Source: Crocinitomicaceae bacterium
GTDB taxonomy: Bacteria; Bacteroidota; Bacteroidia; Flavobacteriales_D; Crocinitomicaceae
Assembly (NCBI GenBank): GCA_016709005.1
Contig: JADJEU010000020.1
Location: 248,001 to 312,000 of the forward strand
DNA length: 64,000 nt
Direction of reading: 5' to 3'
Below, piece after piece: positions 56,512-64,000 of this stretch. How positions within the stretch are numbered: the first letter of the stretch is position 1; every line of letters begins with the position of its first letter. A program made the position numbers and the translations under genes. The notes beneath the pieces were generated by a model. It did no database searches and was not told the origin of the DNA. It saw only the letters and a program-made list of their open reading frames with translations.

Positions 56512-56651
56512 TTTATCGAAACAGACTTTGCATAGGAAACCTTCTCCTTCAGTACCGTTGCATTTAATTCAAGGACCTGTCTAGATCGCAGCAAATAAAT
56601 TATTGCATTGACTAGTAAAGCGAAAGTGCCAATTGCAAAAACTGCAAGCAA
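56499..56651 (-). CDS. Short single-pass membrane protein, coupled to the next gene
   Basis: 50 residues from a TTG (no ATG available; an in-frame TAG lies upstream). One membrane helix near the N-terminus (MLAVFAIGTFALLVNAIIYL), then a basic/amphipathic tail (RSRQVLELNATVLKEKVSYA). It overlaps the 76-residue gene by 13 bases (ATG inside ATAAAATGGATAACATAA), the usual arrangement of coupled genes. Could be a small toxin-like or sensor peptide, but nothing proves this. The stretch 56652-56840 shows no other gene. Confidence 0.4.
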   Translation of the reverse strand: MLAVFAIGTFALLVNAIIYLLRSRQVLELNATVLKEKVSYAKSVSIKWIT

Positions 56652-56840
56652 CTGAAGTATTAATATTCTCTATGAATGGTTTGAATAATAAATTGATCCA
56701 AAGGATCGGAGAATGATAAACAGTGTAATTCGCAGCGACGCCACCAATCTGAAATAAGGTTTCTTATTTCTGTTTAGAAAAGATTTGTTGTCATCTAGCA
56801 TCACATCCTTAAAACTTGACTAAAAAATATGGCAAAAAAA

Positions 56841-56868
56841 AAAGAGGAGCTATTAACTCCTCTCCTTT
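56841..56868 (-). terminator. Terminator of the CHU_C fragment gene
   Basis: GAGGAG/CTCCTC stem with a 7-base loop, followed on the minus strand by about ten T. Lies about 25 bases after the stop at 56892. Confidence 0.85.
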
Positions 56869-56891
56869 TCGTTTTTAGTTATTCAAAAATG

Positions 56892-57464
56892 TTACTTCAG
56901 AACGGTAACGTGTCCGCGCCATTCTAACTTTTTATCTGAGAATCTATCTTTGGCTTCAATTACCCAAACATAGGTCCCGGTTTTTGATTCAGTTGATCCG
57001 TACGTTCCATCCCACATTCCTTCTGGATTGTAAGACTCCCATACTATTTCTCCCCAACGGTCAAATACAGTCAAGTGGAAATCGTAAATATCAATTCCGT
57101 CAATATAAACTCGCCAGTACTCATTAAACTCATCGCCATCCGGTGTAAACGCGTTTGGCACAAAAATCAGAATGTCGCTCTGAATGTCTACAATTCCCAA
57201 AATCGTATCGGAGCATGTAAACTCGTTTATCACAATTAATTTAACTGGATAAGTCGATGCTATGCCTTCTGGATACTGAACAGTTGGAGACTCTTCAATT
57301 GATGTCACCGGATTTCCTCCTGTAAAAATCCATTGATATGTATTATTTCCCGGGGTAGAGGTATTGTTAAAATCTACTTCAGTATTAAAGACAGTCGTTG
57401 GATTTGGATTTGCATAAATCATAGCCCCAATAAAATGACTGTTTAGATAATGCATTTGGCTCAA
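56892..57464 (-). CDS. Signal-less PKD + CHU_C (T9SS type B) fragment
   Basis: 190 residues from a TTG, or 187 from the ATG at 57454. Contains a PKD-like domain (FNNTSTPGNNTYQWIFTGG) and a complete gliding-motility C-terminal domain (VPNAFTPDGDEFNEYWRV, VFDRWGEIVWES, DGTYGSTESKTGTYVW). There is no signal peptide, and a TAA stop sits directly upstream of the start, so it cannot be exported as read. It is most likely the 3' stump of a formerly much larger T9SS protein, or a frame broken outside a conserved part. Retains its own terminator. Confidence 0.7.
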   Translation of the reverse strand: MSQMHYLNSHFIGAMIYANPNPTTVFNTEVDFNNTSTPGNNTYQWIFTGGNPVTSIEESPTVQYPEGIASTYPVKLIVINEFTCSDTILGIVDIQSDILIFVPNAFTPDGDEFNEYWRVYIDGIDIYDFHLTVFDRWGEIVWESYNPEGMWDGTYGSTESKTGTYVWVIEAKDRFSDKKLEWRGHVTVLK

Positions 57465-57559
57465 AAGTTACAAAATATTTTGTTCACACTCATTTTTCAG
57501 TTTTCGAGCTAAAGTAGAAGCAAGATATTCCTTCGACTACCAAACCTCTTTCTTCATTT

Positions 57560-57946
57560 CTATTCATGCTCTTCAGTACAGTTTTTAAGCACGTGTGGAG
57601 AAACCATGACGTCCAAATTTTGAACACCTTTTGTATAACATGTTATTTCAAATCCAAGTTTCGCAAACCAAGTTTTGAAATCTTCTTCGGTATAACCTGA
57701 ATCCGCAGTTAAAAGGCAAAAATATGTACTTGTAATGTGATCAGCACGGGATTCAATTATGCCTGCTTTTGAACCAATTTTTTGGTCAATCAATTTTGCA
57801 GTCTCAGCATCTGCAATCGCAAGAACTCTGAACTGCACAAAATGGTAATTCGTTTGATTTGAAAACGAGAGCATCAATAACGATAATAGCAACAGAGAGT
57901 AGAAACGGATCACAAAATTATTCTGTATTGTTTTTTTCACAGACAT
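57560..57946 (-). CDS. Hypothetical secreted or membrane-anchored small protein
   Basis: 128 residues with an N-terminal hydrophobic segment (FYSLLLLSLLMLSFSNQ, signal or anchor). The body may have a ferredoxin-like or HMA-like beta-alpha fold (YHFVQFRVLAIADAETAKLID, YTEEDFKTWFAKLGFEITCY), with a C-terminal CTEE. It lacks the CXXC of metallochaperones, so a metal role is not supported. Separate from its neighbours. Confidence 0.55.
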   Translation of the reverse strand: MSVKKTIQNNFVIRFYSLLLLSLLMLSFSNQTNYHFVQFRVLAIADAETAKLIDQKIGSKAGIIESRADHITSTYFCLLTADSGYTEEDFKTWFAKLGFEITCYTKGVQNLDVMVSPHVLKNCTEEHE

Positions 57947-58033
57947 ATAGACGTAATTAAACTATGAATGGTGTGCTCACCTGCACAATAATTAATCCAA
58001 TCGAGAAATTCAGAAGCTTAAAAGAAACTCAAT

Positions 58034-59029
58034 TTAATTCTCTGCAGTCTTCTTCTTGGAGCCAAGCCGCTCGAGAATATAAATAACTAAAAAACCAGCA
58101 AGAGCAAGCAAGACGGCAACAAGCAAATGATTCGACTCTGAGGTGAGTTCAGTATATGTTGAGGGCAAAACATTTTTCTCAACGAGCGGCACTAATTCTT
58201 CATTTGGCTCACCCGGATGCTTTACAAAGTACTCTTCAACCTTTTTCCATGGCCAGATTTTATTGAGTGATCCAATCAAAAATCCAGTAAGAATTGCAAT
58301 AGTAAGATCATGTGCTTTAGCAAAGAGCCAGCTCAGTAATCGTGAAAAAGATAAAATTCCGACCAGGCAGCCTGCCATAAAAACAACAATGATTGAAATA
58401 TATCCGAGCAATAAATCCCAATCACCCACTTTTAATGCAGACATAGCTCCTGTAATAGAACCAAGAACAGTCATATAAGAACCCATCAAGACAAGAATAA
58501 AACTACCAGAAATTCCAGGCAGAATCATAGCACAAATGGCGATGGCTCCACTAATAAAAATGTATAGCAGATTTTCACTGCCGGAAGTTGGGGTGATGAT
58601 TGTAACCCAATAGGCAAAAGCCGCACCAGCTATCAAGCCTATAATGTTTTGTGCATTCCATTTAGGAATTGTTTTTCCGACCAACCAGATCGAAGCGATT
58701 ACCAAACCAAAAAAGAAAGACCAAACCAAAATAGTGTGCTCAACTAATAACCATGAAATTACTTTTGAGAGGGTAATAATGCTGACGGCAATACCAGATA
58801 GCAATGAAATCAGAAAAGAAAAATTTGATTTTTTCCAAAAAGCTTTGAAGCCTTCATTCTTCCAAACCTTTAATAGACTGAAACGGACCCCGCCAATTGT
58901 GGCAAGGAGTTCTTCATAAATTCCGGTAATGAATGCTATCGTGCCTCCAGATACGCCAGGAACTACGTCTGCAGCTCCCATTGCAAGACCTCTTCCGAAG
59001 AGGCCAAAAAAACTCTTTTTAGTCTTCAT
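58034..59029 (-). CDS. DUF368 membrane protein, candidate undecaprenyl-phosphate flippase (PopT type)
   Basis: 331 residues, 8-10 helices. The signature GAADVVPGVSGGTIAFITGI near residue 18-37 and the second half-repeat ICAMILPGISGSFILVLMG are the inverted-repeat hallmarks of DUF368. Members of this family have been shown to recycle undecaprenyl phosphate across the inner membrane (PopT). It would therefore serve cell-wall and polysaccharide synthesis. It starts within the comA-like gene (11-base overlap), making it the last gene of a coupled operon. A C-terminal loop (about 255-300) is longer than usual. Confidence 0.85.
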   Translation of the reverse strand: MKTKKSFFGLFGRGLAMGAADVVPGVSGGTIAFITGIYEELLATIGGVRFSLLKVWKNEGFKAFWKKSNFSFLISLLSGIAVSIITLSKVISWLLVEHTILVWSFFFGLVIASIWLVGKTIPKWNAQNIIGLIAGAAFAYWVTIITPTSGSENLLYIFISGAIAICAMILPGISGSFILVLMGSYMTVLGSITGAMSALKVGDWDLLLGYISIIVVFMAGCLVGILSFSRLLSWLFAKAHDLTIAILTGFLIGSLNKIWPWKKVEEYFVKHPGEPNEELVPLVEKNVLPSTYTELTSESNHLLVAVLLALAGFLVIYILERLGSKKKTAEN

Positions 59030-59834
59030 CTTCAGTCTCCTGAGTCTGCTTCAATTCTGCTCCAATTTCTTCCGGTAAAAATTCAAAGAATGTATCTCCG
59101 CGCAAACCAAGTCTCAGAGTTTCCAGTGAGATCACTTCATTCGGAGCTATGTTACCAAGATTTACGTTTGCGCCAAAAAGTCGGATAAACCAAACTTGTT
59201 GTGTTTTTTTAGGAGCTTCCCATAAGATATCTTCTGGAGCAACTTTTGCAATGATTTTATTAATCAGATAAGTATGCGCGTTTCCATTTGGTCTGAACAC
59301 ACCAACATTACCGCTTTCGCGTCCTTCAGCAATCACTTTCCATGAACCGGCTTGTAATTCAGTACTCATCATCTTGATCCATTTTGCAGGACTGATAATG
59401 ATGCCCGCATCTTTTGAACCGACTTCAGATAATACGGTAAAGTCTTTCGATAATTTTTGAATGTATTCTAATTTTTTATCGTGCGGAATAATGATAGATC
59501 CATCTGAAACTTCACATAGATCCATACCAAATTTATCAAGCAATTTTCTATACTCGTTGAATTTATTGCGCGCAAGAAAAATCTCAAACAAGGTGCCACC
59601 AAAGTATGGTCTGATACCTGCGTCTTTATATAATTTGATTTTTTCTTTCAGGTTTGGAGTGATCATAGATGTACCAAATCCAAACTTGGCAAGATCCGTT
59701 AGTTCCTTATTTCCCTCGATAAACGCAGCCGTTTCAGACACACTCATTCCTTTATCCATCATCATCGTAAGGCCAGCTTTTCTTGGTCTTTCTGTGCGTT
59801 CAGGAATGTAGGGTAGATCGAAATTTCTAGTCAT
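59019..59834 (-). CDS. Phosphosulfolactate synthase (ComA) family protein
   Basis: 271 residues. A TIM-barrel ComA with family segments KAGLTMMMDKGMS, LAKFGFGTSM (the FGTS motif), IRPYFGGTLFEIFLA, CEVSDGSIIIPHD and GLRGDTFF. In methanogens ComA joins sulfite and phosphoenolpyruvate to make phosphosulfolactate on the path to coenzyme M; Bacteroidota do not make coenzyme M, so its job here is unknown. Possible links are sulfolactate or sulfonolipid (capnine-type) chemistry (inference). It overlaps the upstream TPR gene by 8 bases and DUF368 by 11. Confidence 0.85.
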   Translation of the reverse strand: MTRNFDLPYIPERTERPRKAGLTMMMDKGMSVSETAAFIEGNKELTDLAKFGFGTSMITPNLKEKIKLYKDAGIRPYFGGTLFEIFLARNKFNEYRKLLDKFGMDLCEVSDGSIIIPHDKKLEYIQKLSKDFTVLSEVGSKDAGIIISPAKWIKMMSTELQAGSWKVIAEGRESGNVGVFRPNGNAHTYLINKIIAKVAPEDILWEAPKKTQQVWFIRLFGANVNLGNIAPNEVISLETLRLGLRGDTFFEFLPEEIGAELKQTQETEDED

Positions 59835-61248
59835 TGTATGATTCTATTATTTGAATAAATTCCGGTATGCTTTCTGCCTCCGGTAAGTACAAAAGTAAGG
59901 TTTTGGCTGAATTCTTATCTTTTCTCATCTCTTTATCAAAAATGAGTAAAGCATCTGTCTTTCTTCCAACCTTGTAATAAAGCCCAACCAGACTCAGATG
60001 AACTTTGCTTTCTAACTTATCAAGATCCGGAAAGCTTTCAATGAAGTCAATTGCCTTTTGTAAATCTTTTTCTTCATAGATAGCAGCGAGCAGGACAATC
60101 GCATCGGAATAAACCGGATCCAATTGAATTGCCATTTCGAGTTCTACAATAGCATCTTCGATACGAGTCGCTTTATACAAACACTCAGCATAAACCAATC
60201 GATAATTGGAATTCTCAGGTTGGATGCGAACCGCGTGTTCAATAAAAGCGAGCGCTTCATTTAATTCTCCGCGAACTTCTTTTACAATACCAATTCCAAT
60301 CCACGGTTCAGCAATTTCAGGATTCATCTCCTTACTTTTTTCATAGTAGTGAAGTGCCTCATCATATCTTTCCAAACGCTCAAGCGCTTCAGCCAAATAA
60401 CTCATCGTCAGGGGCTCTTCACCATCAATCTCAATACATCTGCGGTATGCTTCCAATGCTTTTTCATACTCACCCAATTGCATGAATGTATTTCCAAGAT
60501 TAAAATGAGCTGATGAAAAATCGTCGTTGATGACAATGGCATAATCGTAAGCCCAGATTGCCTTTTCAACATTATTCTTTAAGAAATAGATGTTTCCAAG
60601 ATTGTACCAGGCCGTAAATGAATAAGGGTTATTGTCAATGTATTTTGTATAGAATTCAATACACATGTCAAAGTTGCCAATACGCTCGTAATAATAGGCC
60701 ACCTCGTAAATCGCAGATTCATTGTCAGGTGTATGATCCAGAATTTTGGTCAATACCTTAATTGCATTCTGATAATCGTGAATGTTTTCATATTCAAGTG
60801 CAAGATCGAAACGAATGTCATCAATCTCCTCTTCTTCAAAATCCTCCGAGACTTCAATAGCCTTTTCAAAATATTTGATAGCACGGTCATGATCGCGCAA
60901 TTGACTGAACACAGATGCTTTGGTAATATAAATTTCAGGATTATAAGGATCGGCTTTTTCAAGCGCCTGCAAGATCAATAAACTTTCCTTGAGCTTGCCT
61001 GTTGTGGAAAAAACCTGTGCCATTCTCAAGTCAAATGTGCGATTGAGCGGATGCTGGCTTTTAGCAAATTCAATAGCCATCAACGCATTTTTGACCTGAT
61101 TTTTCATGATAAAGTGATCGATAATCTGCTCAAGAATTTCAGCGTCAAAATAGTACGCATCTTTATTCTGAATCATTTCTTCGTATCGCTCCAACTCGGC
61201 TTTGAAGCCGTCATCAAAAAGTTCTTCTTCTTCTTCGTCGTCAAACAT
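59827..61248 (-). CDS. Cytosolic TPR-repeat protein
   Basis: 473 residues, about eleven TPR units filling residues 45-440 (AWYNLGNIYFLKNNVEKAIWAYDYAI, AHFNLGNTFMQLGEYEKAL, LALIFDKEMR). No signal peptide; the very acidic start (MFDDEEEEELFDDGF) is characteristic of a conserved Bacteroidota TPR family. A protein-interaction scaffold. It has the window's only strong Shine-Dalgarno (AGGAGG, five bases before ATG) and a well-formed promoter. First gene of the TPR-comA-DUF368 operon, so all three may be jointly regulated. Confidence 0.85.
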   Translation of the reverse strand: MFDDEEEEELFDDGFKAELERYEEMIQNKDAYYFDAEILEQIIDHFIMKNQVKNALMAIEFAKSQHPLNRTFDLRMAQVFSTTGKLKESLLILQALEKADPYNPEIYITKASVFSQLRDHDRAIKYFEKAIEVSEDFEEEEIDDIRFDLALEYENIHDYQNAIKVLTKILDHTPDNESAIYEVAYYYERIGNFDMCIEFYTKYIDNNPYSFTAWYNLGNIYFLKNNVEKAIWAYDYAIVINDDFSSAHFNLGNTFMQLGEYEKALEAYRRCIEIDGEEPLTMSYLAEALERLERYDEALHYYEKSKEMNPEIAEPWIGIGIVKEVRGELNEALAFIEHAVRIQPENSNYRLVYAECLYKATRIEDAIVELEMAIQLDPVYSDAIVLLAAIYEEKDLQKAIDFIESFPDLDKLESKVHLSLVGLYYKVGRKTDALLIFDKEMRKDKNSAKTLLLYLPEAESIPEFIQIIESYND

Positions 61249-61253
61249 AGATA

Positions 61254-61259
61254 CCTCCT
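61254..61259 (-). promoter_or_regulatory. Unusual strong Shine-Dalgarno of the TPR gene
   Basis: Minus-strand AGGAGG five bases before the ATG at 61248. Bacteroidota genes rarely use such a site, so this may give high or special translation. Confidence 0.7.
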
Positions 61260-61285
61260 TTTTGCAGTTTGCTCAATTTTTATTC

Positions 61286-61318
61286 CAAAGGTAATCATGT
61301 CATACTTTGGCTGCCAAA
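61286..61318 (-). promoter_or_regulatory. Promoter of the TPR-comA-DUF368 operon
   Basis: Minus-strand TTTG (61315-61318), 21-base spacer, TACCTTTG (61286-61293; exact TAnnTTTG). Both elements match the Bacteroidota consensus, the best complete promoter in the window, ending 37 bases before the ATG. Confidence 0.7.
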
Positions 61319-61427
61319 AAGAGTCTAAACAAAAATAGAACTATAAAAAAATGGATCGGCTGGGCCGATCCAATATTATTAACATGCTTATGAACAATTT
61401 ATTGTGTTCAGTGGCGAATAGAAAAGC

Positions 61428-63215
61428 CTATTTACCAGAACGTTTGCGCTCGTGTTCTTTCAACAATACTTTACGAATACGGATGTTCTGAGGCGTTAAC
61501 TCAACATATTCATCTTCCTGAATATACTCAAGTGCTTCTTCAAGGGAGAATGCTTTAGGCGGAGCAATTTTCATTTTCTCATCGGTTCCGCTTGCACGCA
61601 TGTTCGTCAGTTTCTTAGTCTTAGTAACGTTTACAATCATGTCGCCGGCTTTTGAGTTTTCACCAATTACCTGACCTTCGTAAATCTCAACGTTTGCATC
61701 GATAAAGAATTTACCTCTGTCCTGAAGATTATGCAACGAGAACGGAATACTTTTTCCCATCTCCATTGAAATCAACGAACCATTTTGTCTTCCTGCAATA
61801 TCTCCTTTGTAAGGTTCGTATGCAATAAAACGGTGTGACATTACAGCTTCTCCAGCAGTTTGCGTCAACAAATAACTTCTTAATCCAATTAAGCCTCTTG
61901 ACGGAATTTTGAATTTACAGATCATTCGTTCACCTTTTGGTTCCATGCTTAGCATCTCACCTTTTCTACGAGTTACAGCGTCAATTACAGTTCCTGAATT
62001 TTCCTCAGGTACATCCACCGTCAAATCTTCAACCGGCTCACATTTTACACCATCAATCTCTTTCAAGATAACTTGCGGCTGACCAACTTGTACTTCGTAT
62101 CCTTCTCTGCGCATAGTTTCCAATAGAACAGATAAGTGCATGACACCTCTTCCAAAAACATTCCATCTATCAGCAGAACCAGTAGTTCCAACTTTTAATG
62201 CAAGATTTTTTTCAAGTTCTTTTTGAAGGCGATCGTAAATATGTCTTGATGTCACAAATTTTCCTTCTTTACCATAAAAAGGAGAATCGTTAATTGTGAA
62301 CAACATACTCATGGTTGGTTCATCAATCGTGATTGAATCCAAAGGCTCTGGCTTTTCGAAATCGCAAATGCAATCTCCAATTTCAAATCCTTCAATTCCG
62401 GTCACAGCACAAATATCTCCAACCTTTACTGACTCCACTTTAATTTTAGCAAGACCTTCGAAAACAAAAACTTCTTTGATTCTTGATTTCTCATGTGTAC
62501 CATCTCTTTTTACAAGAATGATTGGTTGATTTGGTTTTATTTCACCACGCATCAAACGACCTACAGCAATACGACCTACAAAAGATGAATAATCCAATGA
62601 TGTAATCAACATCTGTGTATTTCCTTCAGCAAATTTTCTTGGTGGAAAATACGTGATGATTTTATCCAGAATAGTTTCAATTGACGTAGTTGGTTTTTTA
62701 TAATCCGTGCTCATCCAACCTTGTTTAGCCGAACCGTAAACTGTCTCAAAATTCAACTGTTCATCGTTTGCATCCAATTCGAACATGAGGTCAAAAACTT
62801 TCTCATGCACTTCTTCCGGATTACAATTTTCTTTATCGACTTTATTAATTACCAACAAAGCTTTTAAACCTAACTGCAACGCTTTTTGCAAAACGAAACG
62901 CGTTTGCGGCATTGGTCCTTCAAAGGCATCTACCAAAAGACAAACACCATCTGCCATGTTCAATACACGCTCAACCTCACCACCAAAATCGCTGTGACCA
63001 GGAGTATCAATGATGTTGATTTTTGTGTCTTTATAAAATACAGATACGTTTTTTGCAGTGATTGTGATTCCACGTTCACGCTCTAAATCGTTGCTGTCCA
63101 TAATAAGATCACCGGAGCTTTTGATTGGATTTTTTCCGGCTTCGATCATACGATCCACCAGGGTTGTTTTCCCGTGATCGACGTGTGCAATAATTGCGAT
63201 GTTTCTAATCTCCAT
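61428..63215 (-). CDS. typA: Translational GTPase TypA/BipA
   Basis: 595 residues, normal length. G1 AHVDHGKTTLVD, G2 ITITAKN, G3 DTPGHSDFGGEVERV, G4 NKVDKENCNPEE and G5 GSAKQGW within the first 170 residues; then the EF-G-like domains and the BipA C-terminal domain (GLIGLRSYLLTQT, RFIAYEPYKGDI, KAGDMIVNV, TKKLTNMRASGTDE). It binds the ribosome as a stress-related assembly or translation factor. Separate transcription unit; the hairpins at 63257-63310 lie just upstream and may terminate the helicase transcript. Confidence 0.95.
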   Translation of the reverse strand: MEIRNIAIIAHVDHGKTTLVDRMIEAGKNPIKSSGDLIMDSNDLERERGITITAKNVSVFYKDTKINIIDTPGHSDFGGEVERVLNMADGVCLLVDAFEGPMPQTRFVLQKALQLGLKALLVINKVDKENCNPEEVHEKVFDLMFELDANDEQLNFETVYGSAKQGWMSTDYKKPTTSIETILDKIITYFPPRKFAEGNTQMLITSLDYSSFVGRIAVGRLMRGEIKPNQPIILVKRDGTHEKSRIKEVFVFEGLAKIKVESVKVGDICAVTGIEGFEIGDCICDFEKPEPLDSITIDEPTMSMLFTINDSPFYGKEGKFVTSRHIYDRLQKELEKNLALKVGTTGSADRWNVFGRGVMHLSVLLETMRREGYEVQVGQPQVILKEIDGVKCEPVEDLTVDVPEENSGTVIDAVTRRKGEMLSMEPKGERMICKFKIPSRGLIGLRSYLLTQTAGEAVMSHRFIAYEPYKGDIAGRQNGSLISMEMGKSIPFSLHNLQDRGKFFIDANVEIYEGQVIGENSKAGDMIVNVTKTKKLTNMRASGTDEKMKIAPPKAFSLEEALEYIQEDEYVELTPQNIRIRKVLLKEHERKRSGK

Positions 63216-63256
63216 TTTACTTTATGCTGATGTGTTAAACTTTTATTTTTTAAAAC

Positions 63257-63310
63257 GGGCGGATGCGAGATCCGCCCTTGCATTATTTTTTTGGTCGGAG
63301 GCAAGCTCCG
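63257..63310. repeat. Twin GC-rich hairpins between typA and the helicase gene
   Basis: Hairpin 1: GGGCGGAT-gcgag-ATCCGCCC (63257-63277). Hairpin 2: CGGAG-gcaag-CTCCG (63296-63310). The bases after each (CCGCCCTTGCATTATTTTTTT and CCGCCCCTGCGTTATTTTC) are similar, so they form a tandem repeat of a REP-like unit and could also slow transcription. Different from the RAYT-linked family. Confidence 0.6.
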
Positions 63311-63318
63311 CCCCTGCG

Positions 63319-64000
63319 TTATTTTCTTTTTACTCTTGGTCTTTCAGATGAAGAAGATGATGAACTTGTTGATCTGCGTGGTGATTTAAAACCAGCGCCA
63401 GCCCCTTCTTCTTTTCTTTTAAATCCACCGCCAAATTCTCTTTTTGGTTTTGAATCATCAAAGCCTCCAGATTTTTTAGCACCGTATTCTCTTTTTGGTT
63501 TTGAGTCATCAAATCCACCCGATCTTTTTGCACCAAATTCTCTTTTAGGTTTTGAATCGTCACGATCTCTGTAAGATGAACCAAATTCTTTTTTAGGTTT
63601 ACGATCACCGAAACGCTCGCTTCTTCCTCCACCGCCAAAACTGCGACTTCCGCCTCTTCCTTCACCTTTACTTTCTCCACTTCCGCGGCTATCACCTTTT
63701 GAAGTTTGTTCGATTGACATTTCTTTTCCTTCAAAATCAGTTCCTTTTAATTTTGAAAGAATCATTTCTGTCTGCGATTTTTCAGCGTCAAAAAATGAGA
63801 AATTATTCATGATATCAATTTTACCGATACCTGATTTATCCATTCCAGTATTGTCACAAACCATGCGCAACAAAGCGCCTTGATTAAATCCATCTCTGCG
63901 TCCAAGATTTACAAAAAAGCGTTGGAAATTTTCATCATTTCTGCTTGAAGATTCACTGCGACGACCTTTTGAAAATGATCCCGAATCTGAATTTCTGTCA
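63319..64000 (-). CDS. DEAD-box RNA helicase, C-terminal part (partial)
   Basis: The frame continues past the right edge, so the helicase core is not seen. Visible, about 226 residues: an SR-rich linker, a DbpA-type RNA-binding domain (FQRFFVNLGRRDGFNQGALLRMV and GIGKIDIMNNFSFFD) and a low-complexity RGG-like tail. The tail carries three repeats of DDSKPKREFGAKRSGGFD-type units and ends SSSSSSERPRVKRK. The recognition domain binds structured RNA in DbpA-like helicases (ribosome assembly or cold shock). The repeated tail suggests an RNA-condensing region. The helicase identity is inferred from the C-terminal domain and should be confirmed with the upstream sequence. Confidence 0.8.
   Translation of the reverse strand, partial: DRNSDSGSFSKGRRSESSSRNDENFQRFFVNLGRRDGFNQGALLRMVCDNTGMDKSGIGKIDIMNNFSFFDAEKSQTEMILSKLKGTDFEGKEMSIEQTSKGDSRGSGESKGEGRGGSRSFGGGGRSERFGDRKPKKEFGSSYRDRDDSKPKREFGAKRSGGFDDSKPKREYGAKKSGGFDDSKPKREFGGGFKRKEEGAGAGFKSPRRSTSSSSSSSERPRVKRK

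Noticed and set aside
63330..63734. 134-residue Lys/Glu-rich frame overlapping the helicase tail
   Set aside because: It is a frame-shifted shadow of the repeated RGG-like tail.

Overview
The window looks like a chromosomal segment of a marine or freshwater-type Bacteroidota (Flavobacteriales-like, perhaps the Crocinitomicaceae/Cryomorphaceae neighbourhood; this placement is inference). Support comes from six proteins or remnants with type IX secretion (T9SS) C-terminal signals, both type A (YPNP-type) and type B (gliding-motility CHU_C type). Other support: AT-rich DNA with almost no Shine-Dalgarno sites, promoters of the TAnnTTTG type, an Asp/Glu-rich extended Rho N-terminus, SusD-free surface protein loci, and outer-membrane barrels with TSP3 and SPOR modules.

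Layout. 1-3.3 kb: GIN-domain lipoprotein, a small lipoprotein, and a three-gene overlapping operon (nitroreductase, membrane protein, OM barrel). 3.5-9.3 kb: a huge secreted transglycosylase/amidase and a VWA membrane protein. 9.4-14.4 kb: EI24-type membrane protein, a TPR-PD40 protein and an OM barrel-TSP3-SPOR protein. 14.5-16.7 kb: MFS exporter and DUF2911 protein. 16.8-25.4 kb: divergent pair of giant T9SS cargoes (type B adhesin; M4 metalloprotease). 25.4-29.4 kb: accessory graveyard with a duplicated lipoprotein start, a beheaded T9SS domain, an intact IS110-family element with a structured 5' RNA, and a decayed IS3-family copy. 29.4-32.9 kb: rho (one-base frameshift as read) divergent from glmM. 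32.9-34.1 kb: a REP-associated tyrosine transposase (RAYT) embedded in six composite palindromic units. 34.3-42.5 kb: M43 metalloprotease, the sua5-cca pair, and another T9SS cargo. 42.5-46.5 kb: convergent MMPL/RND exporter and M14 carboxypeptidase (one-base frameshift as read). 46.8-50.1 kb: four-gene operon with two paralogous CsgG-like/barrel proteins. 50.4-56.2 kb: complete tripartite RND efflux operon. 56.3-57.9 kb: small proteins and a signal-less CHU_C fragment. 58.0-61.2 kb: TPR, ComA-like and DUF368 (PopT-type) operon. 61.4-64 kb: typA/bipA and the C-terminal part of a DEAD-box helicase.

The most interesting item is the IS110 element at about 26481-27730. The untranslated leader of its recombinase folds on paper into two large-loop hairpins like IS621-type bridge RNA. 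The arms of the 5'-proximal loop match both DNA flanks: GATTCG on the left and AATGCGGGAG on the right. Together these reconstruct one uninterrupted pre-insertion target with a shared GAA at both junctions. The second is the RAYT locus, where each hairpin module carries a GTAG-type foot and the 3' end of the transposase gene has itself been duplicated together with a palindromic unit.

Functionally the segment is dominated by the cell surface: T9SS-exported peptidases, adhesins and wall hydrolases, an efflux pump and OM barrels. Housekeeping genes (rho, glmM, sua5, cca, typA) are interspersed. I saw no tRNA, rRNA or CRISPR array. Two single-base deletions in conserved genes suggest that a few consensus errors may be present.
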